Assembly: GCF_007655135.1 (NCBI RefSeq)
Contig: NC_045128.1
Location: 35,868,811-35,932,810 of the forward strand
Length of the DNA stretch: 64,000 bases
DNA from: Punica granatum
Taxonomy: Eukaryota > Streptophyta > Magnoliopsida > Myrtales > Lythraceae
Direction of reading: 5' to 3'
Positions 25,039 to 37,400 of the stretch are shown piece after piece. The notes under the pieces were generated by a model. The model saw only the letters and a list, made by a program, of their open reading frames with translations. It was not told where the DNA came from and ran no database searches. How positions within the stretch are numbered: position 1 is the stretch's first letter; each line of letters opens with the position of its first letter. The position numbers were made by a program, and so were the translations under genes.

Positions 25039-27665
25039 CTATCTGCAATCTGTCCCCACTGCTTCCAATATGTTCTTGAAACTATCCCTTTCTAAGCACT
25101 CGGATAGTTCAGCCTGGGATAAAATTCAATACGACCATGTTACAACCTGAAACAAACATTTATCTGGAGAGAGTGATATTTTCTTTCCAAGGATCCATAG
25201 CTGTTGTGTGATAAAGATATCTTTGTGTAAGACAAACAATCAAACAAGCACATTCAACTAGAACTTTTAAGAGGTGGGCTCCCGATGTTTCTGGTGGTAT
25301 CATCGGAGACTCCAACAGAAACTGGTGTTGTACTCTAATTTGCTGGAGAGCAATATGAGGGAAAACTTTAAGGTCTTGGGAGGGACTGTCTGAGGGGACT
25401 AAACGGTTTGACCCAGGACAGTAGGGGCTATCCCCACTAAAAGGGACAACTTATAATAATTCAATTATCGCATCACTTACATGATAATTTTTTTTTGATT
25501 TATCATTAAACTCCAATATCTCGTAACTACCTTCAACTAAATGTCTTGGATGAACAGTCTGTGCTTTAAAAGGGTTCATTCATTATTCCCAAGCACAAGC
25601 AAAGTGCAAACCTTCAACCGTATTATGGCCTTATGATTCAGTATTCTAAATGTAAATTTATTCAACAGAAGATGTACCTTTATCTTTGGAATGAGAGCAG
25701 GACCCCCATAAGCAAATCCTGTGTAGAGCTGAACCAGAGTCGCACCCACTCTTATTTTTTTTTGTATGCATCTTCACCACTGATTTGGAGAGTGTAACGA
25801 ATTTAAAGCAATAAAATACACAAATGGTTTGAGTGCTAACGAGATAATTGCTGAATAAATGGAAACAAGACCACCTCTACCTGCTTATACCACCACAGCC
25901 GATCAGAGGAATCTTCCCCAGGAGCAAAAAGTTGGGGGGAATCGTCAAGTTCATTTTCCAATATGTACTATCTTCTTTAACAGGTACTAACGAGAGGCGA
26001 GAGAGAAAAAGAGAGCATACCCTCGTTAAAATATACATTTCTCTAAGGATATTTGTTTGACAGGATCCGGCCGTGAAATTGTTGTGTTTGATATGATCTA
26101 ATCACAAAGGAAAAGTTACAAATTCAAGAACTTAAAAGAGACCGAGGTTAACAATGCGTAAGCCTGTCGTTAAGCACTCTTTCCTTCCAAATTCCAAATT
26201 TTTTTACTTGATTCTTACCATGACATGTCAGCAGCTCATAAAGATGGAACTAAAATACGTGACAAATGATAAACTTTTACACAGTTCCATGATTGAGGTC
26301 GGAATTACCAGTCCATCGAGGCGGAGAGCAAGGGCAACCTACAGCAGCTCCCGAGAAAGAGAAAAAGTGTTATAGAAGGAAAGATAAATTATACACACCG
26401 CAGCAATATCCTCAAGGTCTTCTTTGGACAAGTCTGGAGCAATCTTGACAAGCAATGGAGGTGAACCGTCCTCAGCCCATTGCATTTCATCACGGGCAGC
26501 TTGAACCTTGATTCACCCAAAGAAAAGAAAAAATGGAAGAAAATGTTAGCTCTTGCTGTGCTAAAGTAAGTTCGGCAAAGCCAAAGCCCATCCCTAATAA
26601 ACCTTCGACAGCATCAGCATTTTTATCAAATCCAGCAGCGAGACCCACAGGATTTGAGAACTTCCTTCCCCAAACCTCCAGTCCCAAATTTGAAGGATCA
26701 GGCCGTTTATCCCTTGGGAGGGACCCAGCCCCGTGCAGCAGCTGATACTGCAAGTGTATGAGCGAATTCAGCATCCAGGAGAGCAAACAATGGATTGACG
26801 AGTTTGGTCGCTGAGAATAGCCAACCGCTGTGGAACAAAGAATAGCAAGGAACTGGAAAACTTAAATGAAAAGTTCTCGGAAAAGAAGAACATGATTAAA
26901 TAAGGTAAAGAGAATTGAACTGGTATTCAGAGATCAAAAGGTGCCAGAAAGTTGCCTCATCTACAGTACTCGCATAAGCTCCGCCCGCTATTACCAATCC
27001 TATGGTGGCTCCAGTCAGCAGTCTCCCCTTTGAATCACAATGATCAAAACAAAGCAAGATAAAAACAAGAACAAATGAAATAAACTCCATGCTGCAATAA
27101 ATTATAACCCCTGTGCTGTCCTTGAGACCCATTTGATGCACATTACGTTTCCTCTTCTTGTATGAATAAAAGGATCAGCATCCCTTCCCGGCCTTTCCAA
27201 TAAGATGACCATATTTACCAGTAAAATGGATTCTCAACAATCCCGTCTTCGAGTTTCATCCTTCGAAAACCAGATTTATTCCATACACCAACTCAAGCTT
27301 TAGCTTCAGCGTGGTGAAATTCGACTATTCAATAAAATCAGACGCGTTTAGTAGCAAGTGAAAACGTCAGTGTTAAGTATAACCGCTGCCTAATGTTTCA
27401 ACCAAAAATTTACACAGATTAGGAAAAAAATTCAAACTTTATCGATAAGTAAGTATCCAAATTCAATTATATAAGAGAGAGACGTCTGAAAATTGATACA
27501 TACTCGATTGGAGAAATGCGGGATTCTGAGGTAAGACTCTGAAGCAGCAGCAGATGAAGAAGCAGAGGAAGAAGAAGAAGAGCAGTAACGTCTGGCGCCC
27601 CCTCCAATGGAGCTCGAAGAAACCCTTTTGGCCAAATAATCTCTGAATAGTTTCCTCGCAGCCAT
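25039..27665 (-). pseudogene. PYRD: Dihydroorotate dehydrogenase remnant, copy 1
   Basis: Exons of the mitochondrial, quinone-dependent plant enzyme of pyrimidine synthesis occur in order on the minus strand. Exon 1, 27665-27504, has a Ser-rich presequence ([15 protein letters not shown]). A membrane segment GRLLTGATIGLVIAGGAYAS lies near 27020. Then come [40 protein letters not shown] and [15 protein letters not shown] near 26560-26830. [10 protein letters not shown] and PPLLVKIAPDLSKEDLED are near 26400-26510, KIPLIGCGGIS near 25890, GEDAYKK near 25765, and the C-terminus ending GTDCR with stop at 25039. The gene is dead: a TCCC duplication after GWVP shifts the frame, the whole flavin/orotate core between GFGFAE and VQAARD is deleted, the part after LDGLVI is lost, and an expanded A tract disrupts GEDAYKK. 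No intact parent gene is in the window. Confidence 0.88.
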
Positions 27666-27689
27666 AGCTCAGTAACAATGCAGTAACAA

Positions 27690-28003
27690 TGCTGGAATAT
27701 TTTTCCACGTTTTGAGCTTTGCCTAGAAAGAGAATGGTCATATGATTTCGAGCTGAATAATGGTTCGGCAACGTCCATTAAATTGGAACCCCTTAGCTCA
27801 GTTGACAATTGACACGGGCATGGTATGTAATACTCCTGATATAACGAAAATGGAAGTGGTAATTGAAAATGTGGATTGGATTGGAATTGGATACAGACCT
27901 TGAGACCATCAAAGGGGAGAAGCCCACTGAGGATGCATTCCTTGAGACCTGTCCCCAGCACTATCACGTCGTACTCTTCATCCATTTTGATCTATGGAGG
28001 ATA
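27690..28003 (-). pseudogene. GDI first exon and flank, unit 2 copy
   Basis: This matches 14344-14655. Exon 1 (27899-27985) reads [20 protein letters not shown], then GLLPFDGLK, and keeps the donor. Only part of intron 1 follows before the junction with the DHODH remnant at about 27669-27690. Upstream of the ATG the GDI promoter is cut at 28003, where MADS intron sequence begins. It cannot encode GDI. Confidence 0.9.
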
Positions 28004-28217
28004 CCAGCTTTTGAGAAGTTCTTCACTGCTACATGAAGATTATTCTTTCAGTATGTAATACTAGAAGGGAATTCCTAAACGTCTGTCATGCATAAGAGGA
28101 GAAGACACAGATTGTAGTTTTATGGTATTTCAATTTTAGTCGGTAGGTCATTTCCAGTGATGCTCGAAAGAAATTCTGTAAAACACACTACATGCATAGT
28201 CCAACATGTTGGTTTAA
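28004..28217 (-). pseudogene. MADS intron remnant, unit 2
   Basis: This matches 18279-18495, part of the intron between exons 2 and 3 of MADS copy A. It is joined on the left to GDI promoter sequence over a short shared GGATA/GGA stretch, and on the right directly to MADS leader sequence (counterpart near 20437). All MADS coding exons are absent from unit 2. Confidence 0.85.
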
Positions 28218-29324
28218 AATAAATGGGGGGAAAGATACAATTACCATGGATTGGCACATATAAAATCCGAGATCCACACAAATAAATTAACCTTATCCCA
28301 TCAGAGCAAAATATTTAAAAAATTTAGAAATGGTACTTAGGTATTGGTAAATATTGATGGCCGTTTGTCAATCGATTAATTTCTGCATGATGGTGATGAA
28401 TGGCTGTTAGTTTAATTAAGCTCCGTTAAAAAATGTAGATCTATATACGTATGAGGGCAGATATGATCACGAGTGAGTAAATCTCATAAACCTAGAAAAT
28501 AATCACTGGACATTTTTTATTCATATAAAGACCAAGTGTACTCCATACAAGATGCTCATGAGTCGAGGAGAAAATATTGCCAAGAATATTGGAAGACATT
28601 AGAGTCACAAAATCTGACCATTCACAAACATTTACACACACAGAAAGCTAAAATAATCAAAAGAAAGGAATTCTATAAATATGAAAGGAGAACAATGGAA
28701 GAAGCACACAGGATTCAGATTGCAGGAAAGAAACGACAAGATCCGATGTATCCAGAGAAAATTACGAAACAAACCTAAGAACCCTAGCTAGCTAACTTGA
28801 CATATATGCTCGCAGACAAGAAGAAGAAGAAGAACTTTATGAGGGGAACAGCAGGCAATGGAGTCCATGGATCATGGGCCAAGCTTAGCTGATCAAGAAG
28901 AGGAGGAGGAAGAAGAATAAGAAGAGGATAAAGCGAAGTGAGATACCAAAGAAGAGGAGTCAATCACAGCTTTCATGACTCAGAGCAAGTTGCAGGGGGT
29001 GGGGAAATGGAAGGGGGAGGACATATACATTGTGATTCAGCAAAAAATTATAAATTTATTTAAATTATTACCTTGTTATAAATTTCTTTCTGTTCCTTAG
29101 CTTGTTTTGTTGCTTCTTGCTGCTGATATAGAGAGAGTACTGCACCGCCAGCCACAGGGAACAACCTTTGCTCTTGTTAAAAGAAAGGAAATAAATAGGG
29201 AGAGAGACAGGTAAAGATAGAGAGAGACAGCGAGACTGAACCAAGAGATAGATAGATAGATAGAAAGAGCGGATTCCTTTTATGGCCCAACAGGAAACCC
29301 TCTCTCTTGTTTTTAGCAAGTTGA
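28218..29324 (-). pseudogene. MADS leader/promoter remnant, unit 2
   Basis: This matches about 20437-21640 of unit 1, including CT-rich leader tracts and the CAACAAG|GTAATA-like donor region near 29070. There is no MADS coding exon downstream, so any transcript from here would be a non-MADS RNA. Confidence 0.75.
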
Positions 29325-30785
29325 CAGTAAAACCCTCTTTTTGGTCCCTGACTTATATAAGTTATATTGATCGAGTCCCTGAAAAATTATTACATCAATT
29401 TGATTTTAGGTCAAATCAATTTTGTCCATGATCACATAAATTTTATTATTGATAACATCAATTTAATTCTTAGTCACATCAATTTCATCCATGACTTATG
29501 TAAGTTGTATTAATCGCATCCTTGGTAAAAATATTACATCAATTCGATTTCAAGTTACATCAATTTCGCCTCTAGTCACATCAATTTCGTCCATGATCAC
29601 ATCGATTTAGTCTTTAGTTACCTCAATTTAGTCCTTCAGCACATCAATTTTGTCATTGATCATATTAATTTGATCCTTGATCACTTCAATTTAGTCTCTC
29701 CGCTTGGTCACATCAATTCAGTTCTTACTTGGTCACATCATTTTTTGTTGTTGTTAATATTAATTATTTACATAAAAAAATGTCACTATGGCCTCTCCCT
29801 CCTTTTACTATTCTTGTCTCCGAACCGACTTTGGAGCATTTATTCTCATTGCTCGGACCTCTGATTCTTGTGTTCTTGGTGGCTCTAGAAAGCTTATTCA
29901 TAGTACTACTACTTAGGATCAAGTTTCGAGGAAAAAAGCAAAGAAATAAGTTAGAAAACTGTTGTTGAAATTTGGTTTTCACTCACAATGCAAAAAATTC
30001 AGGGAGTAATATCTCTTAAACAGTAGAACGAAATTATGAGCCAACAAGTGGTGTAACTTCCTTATACTATGAGAAATCTGTCTATATAATTTTTTTGATC
30101 AATATTGACTCTATAAAAATTTGTTCATATGTTTTATAAAGAGAAAATTTTATAGATCATTAATGGCAAATTCTTATAGAGTCAATATTGGTCCAAAAAT
30201 TTATATAGACAGATTCCTCATATCGTAAGGAAGCTACAACACTTGATGGCTTGTAATTTCGTTACGCGATTGAAGAAATATGGCTTTATAAAATTTCTAC
30301 CTTGTGAAAATCGAATTTCAACTGTATTTTTCTAACTTCTTTCTTTGTTTTTTGGCTCGAAATCTAATCTTAAATAGTAGTGCTATGTATAAGTTTTTTA
30401 TAGCCACTAAGACAAGAATTAGATGTTTGAGCAATGAGAATGAATACTTCGTAATTGGCTCAGAGACAATAGTAGTAAAAACGTGGGAGAGACTAGATGG
30501 ATCTTTTTTATGTAAAGAATTGACGTTGACAATGAGCAAAATGATGTGACCAAGCAGATGGACTAAATTGATGTGACAATGGATCAAATTGATGTAGACG
30601 ATGACCAGATTGATATGATCAAGGACGAAATTAATATGCGCAAGGACTAAATTGATATGATCATGGACGAAATTGATGTGACTTGAGACTGAATTTATGT
30701 AACACTTTTTTGAGGGACCCAATTGATACAACTTGCATAAGTTAATGACAAAATTGACAGTCTACTCAGCAAGTTGGTGCAACTA
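29325..30785. mobile_element. Large palindromic foldback element with 21-bp-repeat arms
   Basis: The left arm (29325-29999) and right arm (about 30296-30785) are inverted copies around a centre near 30147. Each arm carries the outer motif AGCAAGTTG, degenerate 21-bp tandem repeats (TCACATCAATTT...) and the segment whose forward frame includes SEPTLEHLFSLLGPLILVFL. Inside lies a second, tighter palindrome (30007-30285). Units 1 and 3 keep only the left arm. No transposase is encoded. Whether this is one foldback transposon or a rearranged repeat is uncertain. Confidence 0.7.
30007..30285. repeat. Inner palindrome/MITE of the foldback element
   Basis: Arms of about 110-120 bp: AGAAATCTGTCTATATAATT near 30071 pairs with the complement of TATATAGACAGATTCCTCAT near 30202, and GAACGAAATTATGAGCCAAC pairs with the complement of GATGGCTTGTAATTTCGTTA. 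It is found only in unit 2. Confidence 0.8.
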
Positions 30786-31560
30786 GTAGCTAGGAAATGT
30801 ATAGATTTTTCTTTTCTTTCTTGTTTCTCGTTTATTGTGACTCCGAGCATATATCCTAGCTCTATCTAGCAATAAAATAACCATAGATTGATTAACACTC
30901 TTAATAGGATCGGCATATCCATACGCCAATTGCCAGGAAGAATTCTTTGCAATCACCGCGGTAATTTGCAAGCACTCAGAGTGTCAAATCTCTTAAAAGC
31001 CCATTTAATTGACGACCACGAGTTCCATAATTATGTTTGGCTAGTATGAGTGGCATAGTGTGAGCCACAAGTACTTTGATGCCATCTAAAATTTTCACTT
31101 AGTCTATACGCGATTAGACTCATCTCCAACTCAAAATTCCAACTAATAGATTGTAATACCCGATTTTATATAAACATATTAAATTTTCCTTAACTATTCT
31201 ATGTGGGATTTAAAATCTCAATAGAGATGAACTGAAAACCTGTACAGTTAAAACAATGTGTACTCAGTGGAGTATCCTTGACTATCTCGTCAATATAGTC
31301 ATCATAATTATTATCTCAAATTAAAAGTTTGCAAGTCTCGAATGAAAATGTATTTGGAAGTGAAGCCCACAACCTACTAATCGATGATAGATTTTCTTTT
31401 TACTTTTAATTTTTAATTTTTAATTTTTTGAAAGATTTACAAAGCTGAGAAATTAAAAGATGCTCGGTAAAGTATTGTATTCATCATCCCGATCCGAAAT
31501 AAAGAGATACAAAAGTTAAGTAAATATGAATTTTTATTTCTCATTTTCTATCTCGTACTA
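30786..31560. other. Unit-2-specific spacer
   Basis: AT-rich noncoding sequence with no counterpart in units 1 or 3. In those units the 21-bp-repeat arm passes straight into the sequence equivalent to 31561. Confidence 0.5.
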
Positions 31561-32100
31561 GATACATGAGCGAGCACGAGAGAGTTCATATGCTTTTTTC
31601 CGATAAAATAAGGATTTGTACTTCCCGTCACAATATCAATATCGGGTTTTTCCGTAAATAAGGGAGCCATGCTGACATTTAATGGGACCACAAGATGTAA
31701 TGGCGACACAGACGTCACCCTCATCGTACCCGCCTTGTCCTGTTCCCCAGCCCTCCTCCCTTATCTCATTTTCTACTCCATTAACTATTCCCACGTGATT
31801 CACATTCTCACTCTCATGAAAAAACAAAACCAACAAATAAATAAATTTGAAGAAAAATATAGAAAAGTAATGATTATATTGTTTAATTTAGGGAAAAACA
31901 AAGTAAAGTTAACCTACATTAAATATCATTTTGCAAACAAACATAGCAAAAATCTCTTAACAATGGTGATCATTCTTGTATAGGTTTCTAGAAAATCACA
32001 ATAATTGTGGTTATTTTAACTATTATGGAGTACCTATTGATTTCGCCCAACAGCTATTCAATGTATTGTAGATTTATATCTAAAATTGACTAGTATCTAT
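31561..32100. other. Noncoding spacer of unit 2 up to the copia element
   Basis: Counterpart of 22215-22795. The last five bases (TCTAT, 32096-32100) are the left target-site duplication of the copia element. Confidence 0.6.
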
Positions 32101-33775
32101 TGTTGGGAATTGGTGTATGCCCTAGAGGCAATCTATAATCAGTTCTGTAATATGATATCTATTTCATTATATTACGAGGCATATCTGTTATTGTGTAGAT
32201 TGCGCTAAATATGATTTTACACAATAATGTCCTTGGAATAGTAGGTTCAATAGGCATCAAGTGTGACTTGATTGTGAGATCCTATAATTACTGAACATTA
32301 TTCCTAAATGTCCATAGTCAAAGTATTATCGTTAATTAGGACAACGGTAATACGGTTAGACTAGTGTGAGTGTTGATTGATGACCAAATCTCATAGGTCA
32401 TGGATATGGAGATATCAAATCACACCACATGTATACATTAAGAGTAATGTGTATTGGACTGACCCGCCATGAGATTGCTACATGGGTTGTTACGTGACTG
32501 TCATTAGTATATCTCAAAGTGACTATAGTGTAATGGTCCTTTGACTTGAGGTCACCATGGATTCCTACGTGTAATGTCGTATATTTTGATACTGTCAAAC
32601 GCCACCGTAACTGGCTGGTTATAAAGATAGTTATTGGGTATGCCACAAAGCATGGAAAAGAATGTGAGTGACCAAGATAGGATTTGTCCCTCCTACAAAA
32701 CGGGAGCGATATCTCACGGCCACTTGGTGGTTAAGTCTAAAAGTGTATGCATACCCAAATGAGTCGATATAACGATATCGAGCTCATTTGTTCTGATAGA
32801 CTTAACCGGTAAACCAAGAAAGAGAAATATTGAGCCATACAAGGATGTCATCGACCATGCCTTGGGCTCAATAGAGATATAGGGGACAATGGATTATATT
32901 ACACGGTAATATAGGTCACGAGGTTCGTCGAGAAATTGACTTTCCGATTACTTGAGTAACAGTGATGCATTGCTAGATGCCGCTCACTGTTTGTAATATT
33001 AAAATAGAGATTTCGATATTACTATCAACGTAATTGGGAACCTACAGGGTCACACACTACGACTAACTTGACGAGATATTTTGAAACAACAAAATTGTCT
33101 AATAAAGATTAAATGATTTATGGTGCGACCGATTAATCGGATATTTAATGAGATTAAATTTGCCGATTAATTAGACCCGATTTATTAGATTTAATGGTGT
33201 GCTAAGTGGTTATTTTTATGGAACCACTTGGAGCCAATTATAGAAAGAAACATGGGCCAATTGTATGATAACACTTAGCTATACACATGGACTAATTAAA
33301 TGATGTCACCTAGACTTACACATGTCACTTGGAGCCTTGATTCTTCTTAATCCCACATCGGTGGGGCTTTGAATTTGTCTTCCCCATATTGCTTATAAAA
33401 GGGGCAGCATGCATGTTTAGATATAAGAGATATATATACATGTATATGGGTGTACGTGTATAAGTGTAAGGAAATTCAAGTTGAATTGTTCAATTTGAAT
33501 TAATCCTACTAGTCTAATAAATTTCGGGTGTCGCATCGGGGTGTTTCTTTCGAGTGTTGGTCGCTAGCACCGCCGATCTCGAAAACTCGTCGACAAAGTC
33601 GGTGTGGATACCAGTAGAGGCGTCACGCGTGGGACGCTCGGTCGACAATTTTAAATATTCCAGGTACGCTTTTATTTACTCTTACTCTTCTAGTAGGTCT
33701 TGGAATTAGTTTCACGGGTATGAAATTTTGAATTTCTGTTCCTTTTCGCTTCCGTTGCGCCCCGTGGAACTAGCA
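32101..33775 (+). repeat. Copia 5' LTR
   Basis: It begins TGTTGGGAATTGG and ends GGAACTAGCA. A TATAAAA at 33394-33400 is the likely core promoter. Confidence 0.96.
33394..33400 (+). promoter_or_regulatory. TATA box in copia 5' LTR
   Basis: TATAAAA within TTGCTTATAAAAGGGG, about 380 bases before the LTR end, in a position typical for LTR transcription. Confidence 0.55.
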
Positions 33776-33777
33776 AT

Positions 33778-33790
33778 TGGTATCAGAGCC
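33778..33790 (+). other. Primer-binding site (initiator tRNA-Met)
   Basis: TTGGTATCAGAGCC two bases after the LTR is the standard plant initiator-Met complement used to prime minus-strand DNA synthesis. Confidence 0.85.
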
Positions 33791-34476
33791 TAGCTAGTTA
33801 GAATCTGAGTAGATAATAGCATAAAATATGATTTTATGCTTGGTACTGGTATGATTATGTTTGATATTTGCGGTGCATGACTGTTAGACATGGACTATGT
33901 CCTAGTTGTGTTAGTATAATAGTTATACGTGTGGACTATTATGTAATAGTTACATAATAGTGTATAGTGAGATCGATTAAATGTTAATCAAATCCCTCAA
34001 AATATTAAGTCCATATCCTTCCACCGTGTAACGCTCGTCAAGACCAAGATCGATGAGTGTGTAGACCTTGCCTTCGCAGGATGCCCTTATCTATCCTAGT
34101 AAGACGTTGTGTTTACCAGTGGGTCGGACTTAACTGAGCAAGCCTAATAGGATTAGGAGTTCAGAGGCATGTAGTTGGGCATCGATCTATAAGATAGATT
34201 TGAATAAGGAGTTATTCACCCAACAAATCAAGAGTTGCATGTGATGCAATTGGGAAAGTGAGTTCCCTACCTAAATAGCCAGTTCTGGGTGAATCAGCCC
34301 TTGCTGACTCAGAGCTTGGTGAGATATGGATCTTGAGCTACTATGAGAATGATATTCTCTGAATCAATGTTGAGGGTCATTGATTTGATATAAATAGTGG
34401 GAGCAATATTTATAAAGTCCTCATTAAATATTGTTGTGTCATAATACTTATTTTGTATATTTCTATGGTAGTTACC
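33791..34476 (+). other. Copia untranslated leader
   Basis: A 0.7-kb leader between the primer-binding site and the polyprotein start. No open frame is supported. Confidence 0.7.
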
Positions 34477-37400
34477 ATGGCAGGGAGCACTTCTAGTACT
34501 TTCTGTTTGCGATCCGTCCTTGATAAGGACAAACTGTCAGGGAATAATTTCCTTGGTTGGTATCGAAACTTGAGAATTGTTCTCACCCAAGAAAAGAAAC
34601 TATATGTCTTAGAGCAACCTCTTCTTGCGCCACCGCCTGACGATGCCCCCCAAGCTGAGAAAGATGCTTATAGTAAGCATCATGATGATGCCGTAAACGT
34701 TGGATGTCTCATGTTAGTCACCATGGACTCGGAGCTTCAGAAGCAACACGAGAACATGAAGGCGTACGATATGATCGTGCATCTCAGGCAGCTCTATCAA
34801 GAGCAGGCCCGACATGAGAGATTCGAGATCTCTAAAGCACTTTTTCAGGCAAGGTTGATTGAGGGTAGCCCGGTGGGTCTTCATGTACTCAAGATGATTG
34901 GGTACGTTGAGACTCTGGGAAGACTGGGATTTCCTCTTGGTCAAGAGTTGGCCACAGATTTAGTCCTACAGTCGCTGCCCAGCAGTTATAGTCAGTTCAT
35001 TATGAGCTATAATATGAATGACTACAATAAACCATTGCCTGAACTGCTTAGCATGTTGAGAACAGCTGAGCATGATATCAGCAAGGGGACGTCCGTTCTA
35101 ATGGTCCAAGGGACCAAAAGAAAGGGCAAGAGCAAGAGTAAAGGCAAGAAGGCTAAAGGTGCATCCAATTTTGACTTGGGTGCGTTGAAGCCTAAAGCCA
35201 AGGTGGCGAAGAATGATTACTGCTTCCATTGTGGCAACACTGGACATTGGAAGCGGAATTGTAAGATATACCTAGAAGAGTTGAAGAAGAAGAAGGGAAG
35301 TGAGACTTCCACTTCAGGTATCCATGTTATAGAGATTAATGTATCTACTACTTCTACATCTTGGGTATTAGATACCGGATGTGGTGCTCATATTTGTGGA
35401 AATATGCAGGACCTAAAGGACAGTAGATCGTTGACAAAGGGCGAGGTGGACCTACGAGTTGGAAATGGAGCAAGAGTTGCTACATTAACTGTAGGGACTT
35501 ATCACCTAGTTTTGCCTACTGGGCTTGTATTAGATCTTAACGACTGTTATTATGTACCTGCTATTAGTAGAAACATAATATCTGTTTCTTGTTTGGACAA
35601 GAAGGGATTTTGTTTCACTATCAAGAACAAGTGTTGTTCTATGTACATGAATGATGTATATTATGGCAGTGCACATTTAAGTAATGGTCTGTATGTTCTT
35701 GATCTAGATACGCCTATTTATAATGTGGAAACCAAACGGCTCAAATCTAATGATTCGAACCCGACTTACCTCTGGCATTGTCGTTTAGGCCATATTAGCG
35801 AGAATCGCATCTCTAGACTCCATAAGGATGGATTACTGGACTCGTTTGATTTAGAATCGATCGAGACATGCGAACCTTGCTTAATGGGGAAAATGACTAA
35901 GGCCCCTTTTACCGGAAAAGGTGAGCGAGCTAGTGATCTTTTGGCTCTCATACATACCGATGTATGTGGACCAGTGAACAAGCTTGCTAGAGGTGGGTAT
36001 CTCTACTTTATTACATTTACTGATGATTTCAGTAGATTTGGATATGTGTTTTTGATGAAACACAAATCTGAATCCTTTGAAAAGTTCAAAGAATTTAAGA
36101 ATGAAGTGGAGAATCAGTTGGGTAAGAGCATTAAAGTTCTTCGATCAGATCGAGGAGGTGAATATTTGAGCTATGAGTTCGCTGACTATCTTAAACAGTG
36201 TGGGATTTTATCTCAACTGACTCCACCTGGAACACCACAATGGAATGGTGTAGCTGAGAGGAGGAATCGAACTTTATTAGATATGGTTCGATCTTTGATG
36301 AGTCATGCAAACTTACCTGACTCCTTCTGGGGATATGCTCTACAGACAGCTGCTCTCATATTAAACAATGCTCCGTCGAAATCAGTTGAAAGGACACCAT
36401 ATGAGATGTGGTATGGGAAGCGTCCCAAGATGTCTTTTCTAAAAATATGGGGTTGCGAAGCTTATGTGAAGAGATTGTCTTCGGATAAGCTTGGCCCTAA
36501 ATCGGACAAATGTTACTTTGTGGGGTATCCTAAGGAAACTCGAGGATACTATTTCTATAATCCCATCGAGGGCAAAGTGTTTGTCGCTCGAACTGCGGTA
36601 TTCCTTGAGAAAGAGTTTCTCTTCAAAGGAACTAGTGGGAGGAAATTAGAACTTGGGGAAGTTCTACCACAAAATGACATTGACCAATCGACGGGCGATG
36701 TTGCAGAACAAGTACCACAAGTTGTTGTGGCACAATCTTCTGCACAAGTGACACAGGAGCCTCGTAGGTCTGGTAGGATACGTCATGAGCCCGAGAGATA
36801 TGGATTTCTCGTGACTCAAGATAATGACGTATTGCTCATAGATAATGATGAGCCTACAACCTATGCGGAAGCCGTAATAGGCTCTGACTCTGAGAAATGG
36901 CTGGTGGCCATGAGATCTGAGATGGAGTCCATGTACACTAACCAAGTATGGACTTTGGTTGATCCACCTGAAGGGGCAAAACCCATTGGGTGTAAGTGGG
37001 TCTTCAAGAAGAAGATTGACATGGACGGTAATGTGATTACCTTTAAGGGCCGACTTGTGGCAAAAGGTTTCAGACAAGTTCATGGTGTTGACTATGACGA
37101 AACCTTTTCCCCGGTAGCTATGCTTAAATCCATCAGGATCTTGCTTGCAATTGCAGCTTATTATGATTATGAGATTTGGCAAATGGATGTCAAAACTGCT
37201 TTCCTGAACGGGAAGCTCCTCGAGGATGTGTTTATGACACAACCTGAGGGTTTTGTCGATCCACATTGTGCCGGAAAGGTTTGTAAGCTACAACGGTCTA
37301 TTTATGGACTGAAGCAAGCTTCTAGGAGCTGGAATCTTCGTTTTGATGATGCAATCAAAGAGTTTGGTTTCATCAAGAATGAAGATGAACCCTGTGTTTA

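Noticed and set aside
32398..32646. An 82-codon frame found identically at 38742-38990
   Set aside because: It lies in the two LTRs, and identity only reflects LTR duplication. No coding evidence.
34453..34476. Upstream extension of the copia polyprotein
   Set aside because: It opens with TTG rather than ATG. The ATG at 34477 has the strong context ACCATGG and was preferred.
36664..37266. A 200-codon open frame on the minus strand inside the copia polyprotein
   Set aside because: It is the antisense shadow of the reverse-transcriptase region, with no recognisable protein features.
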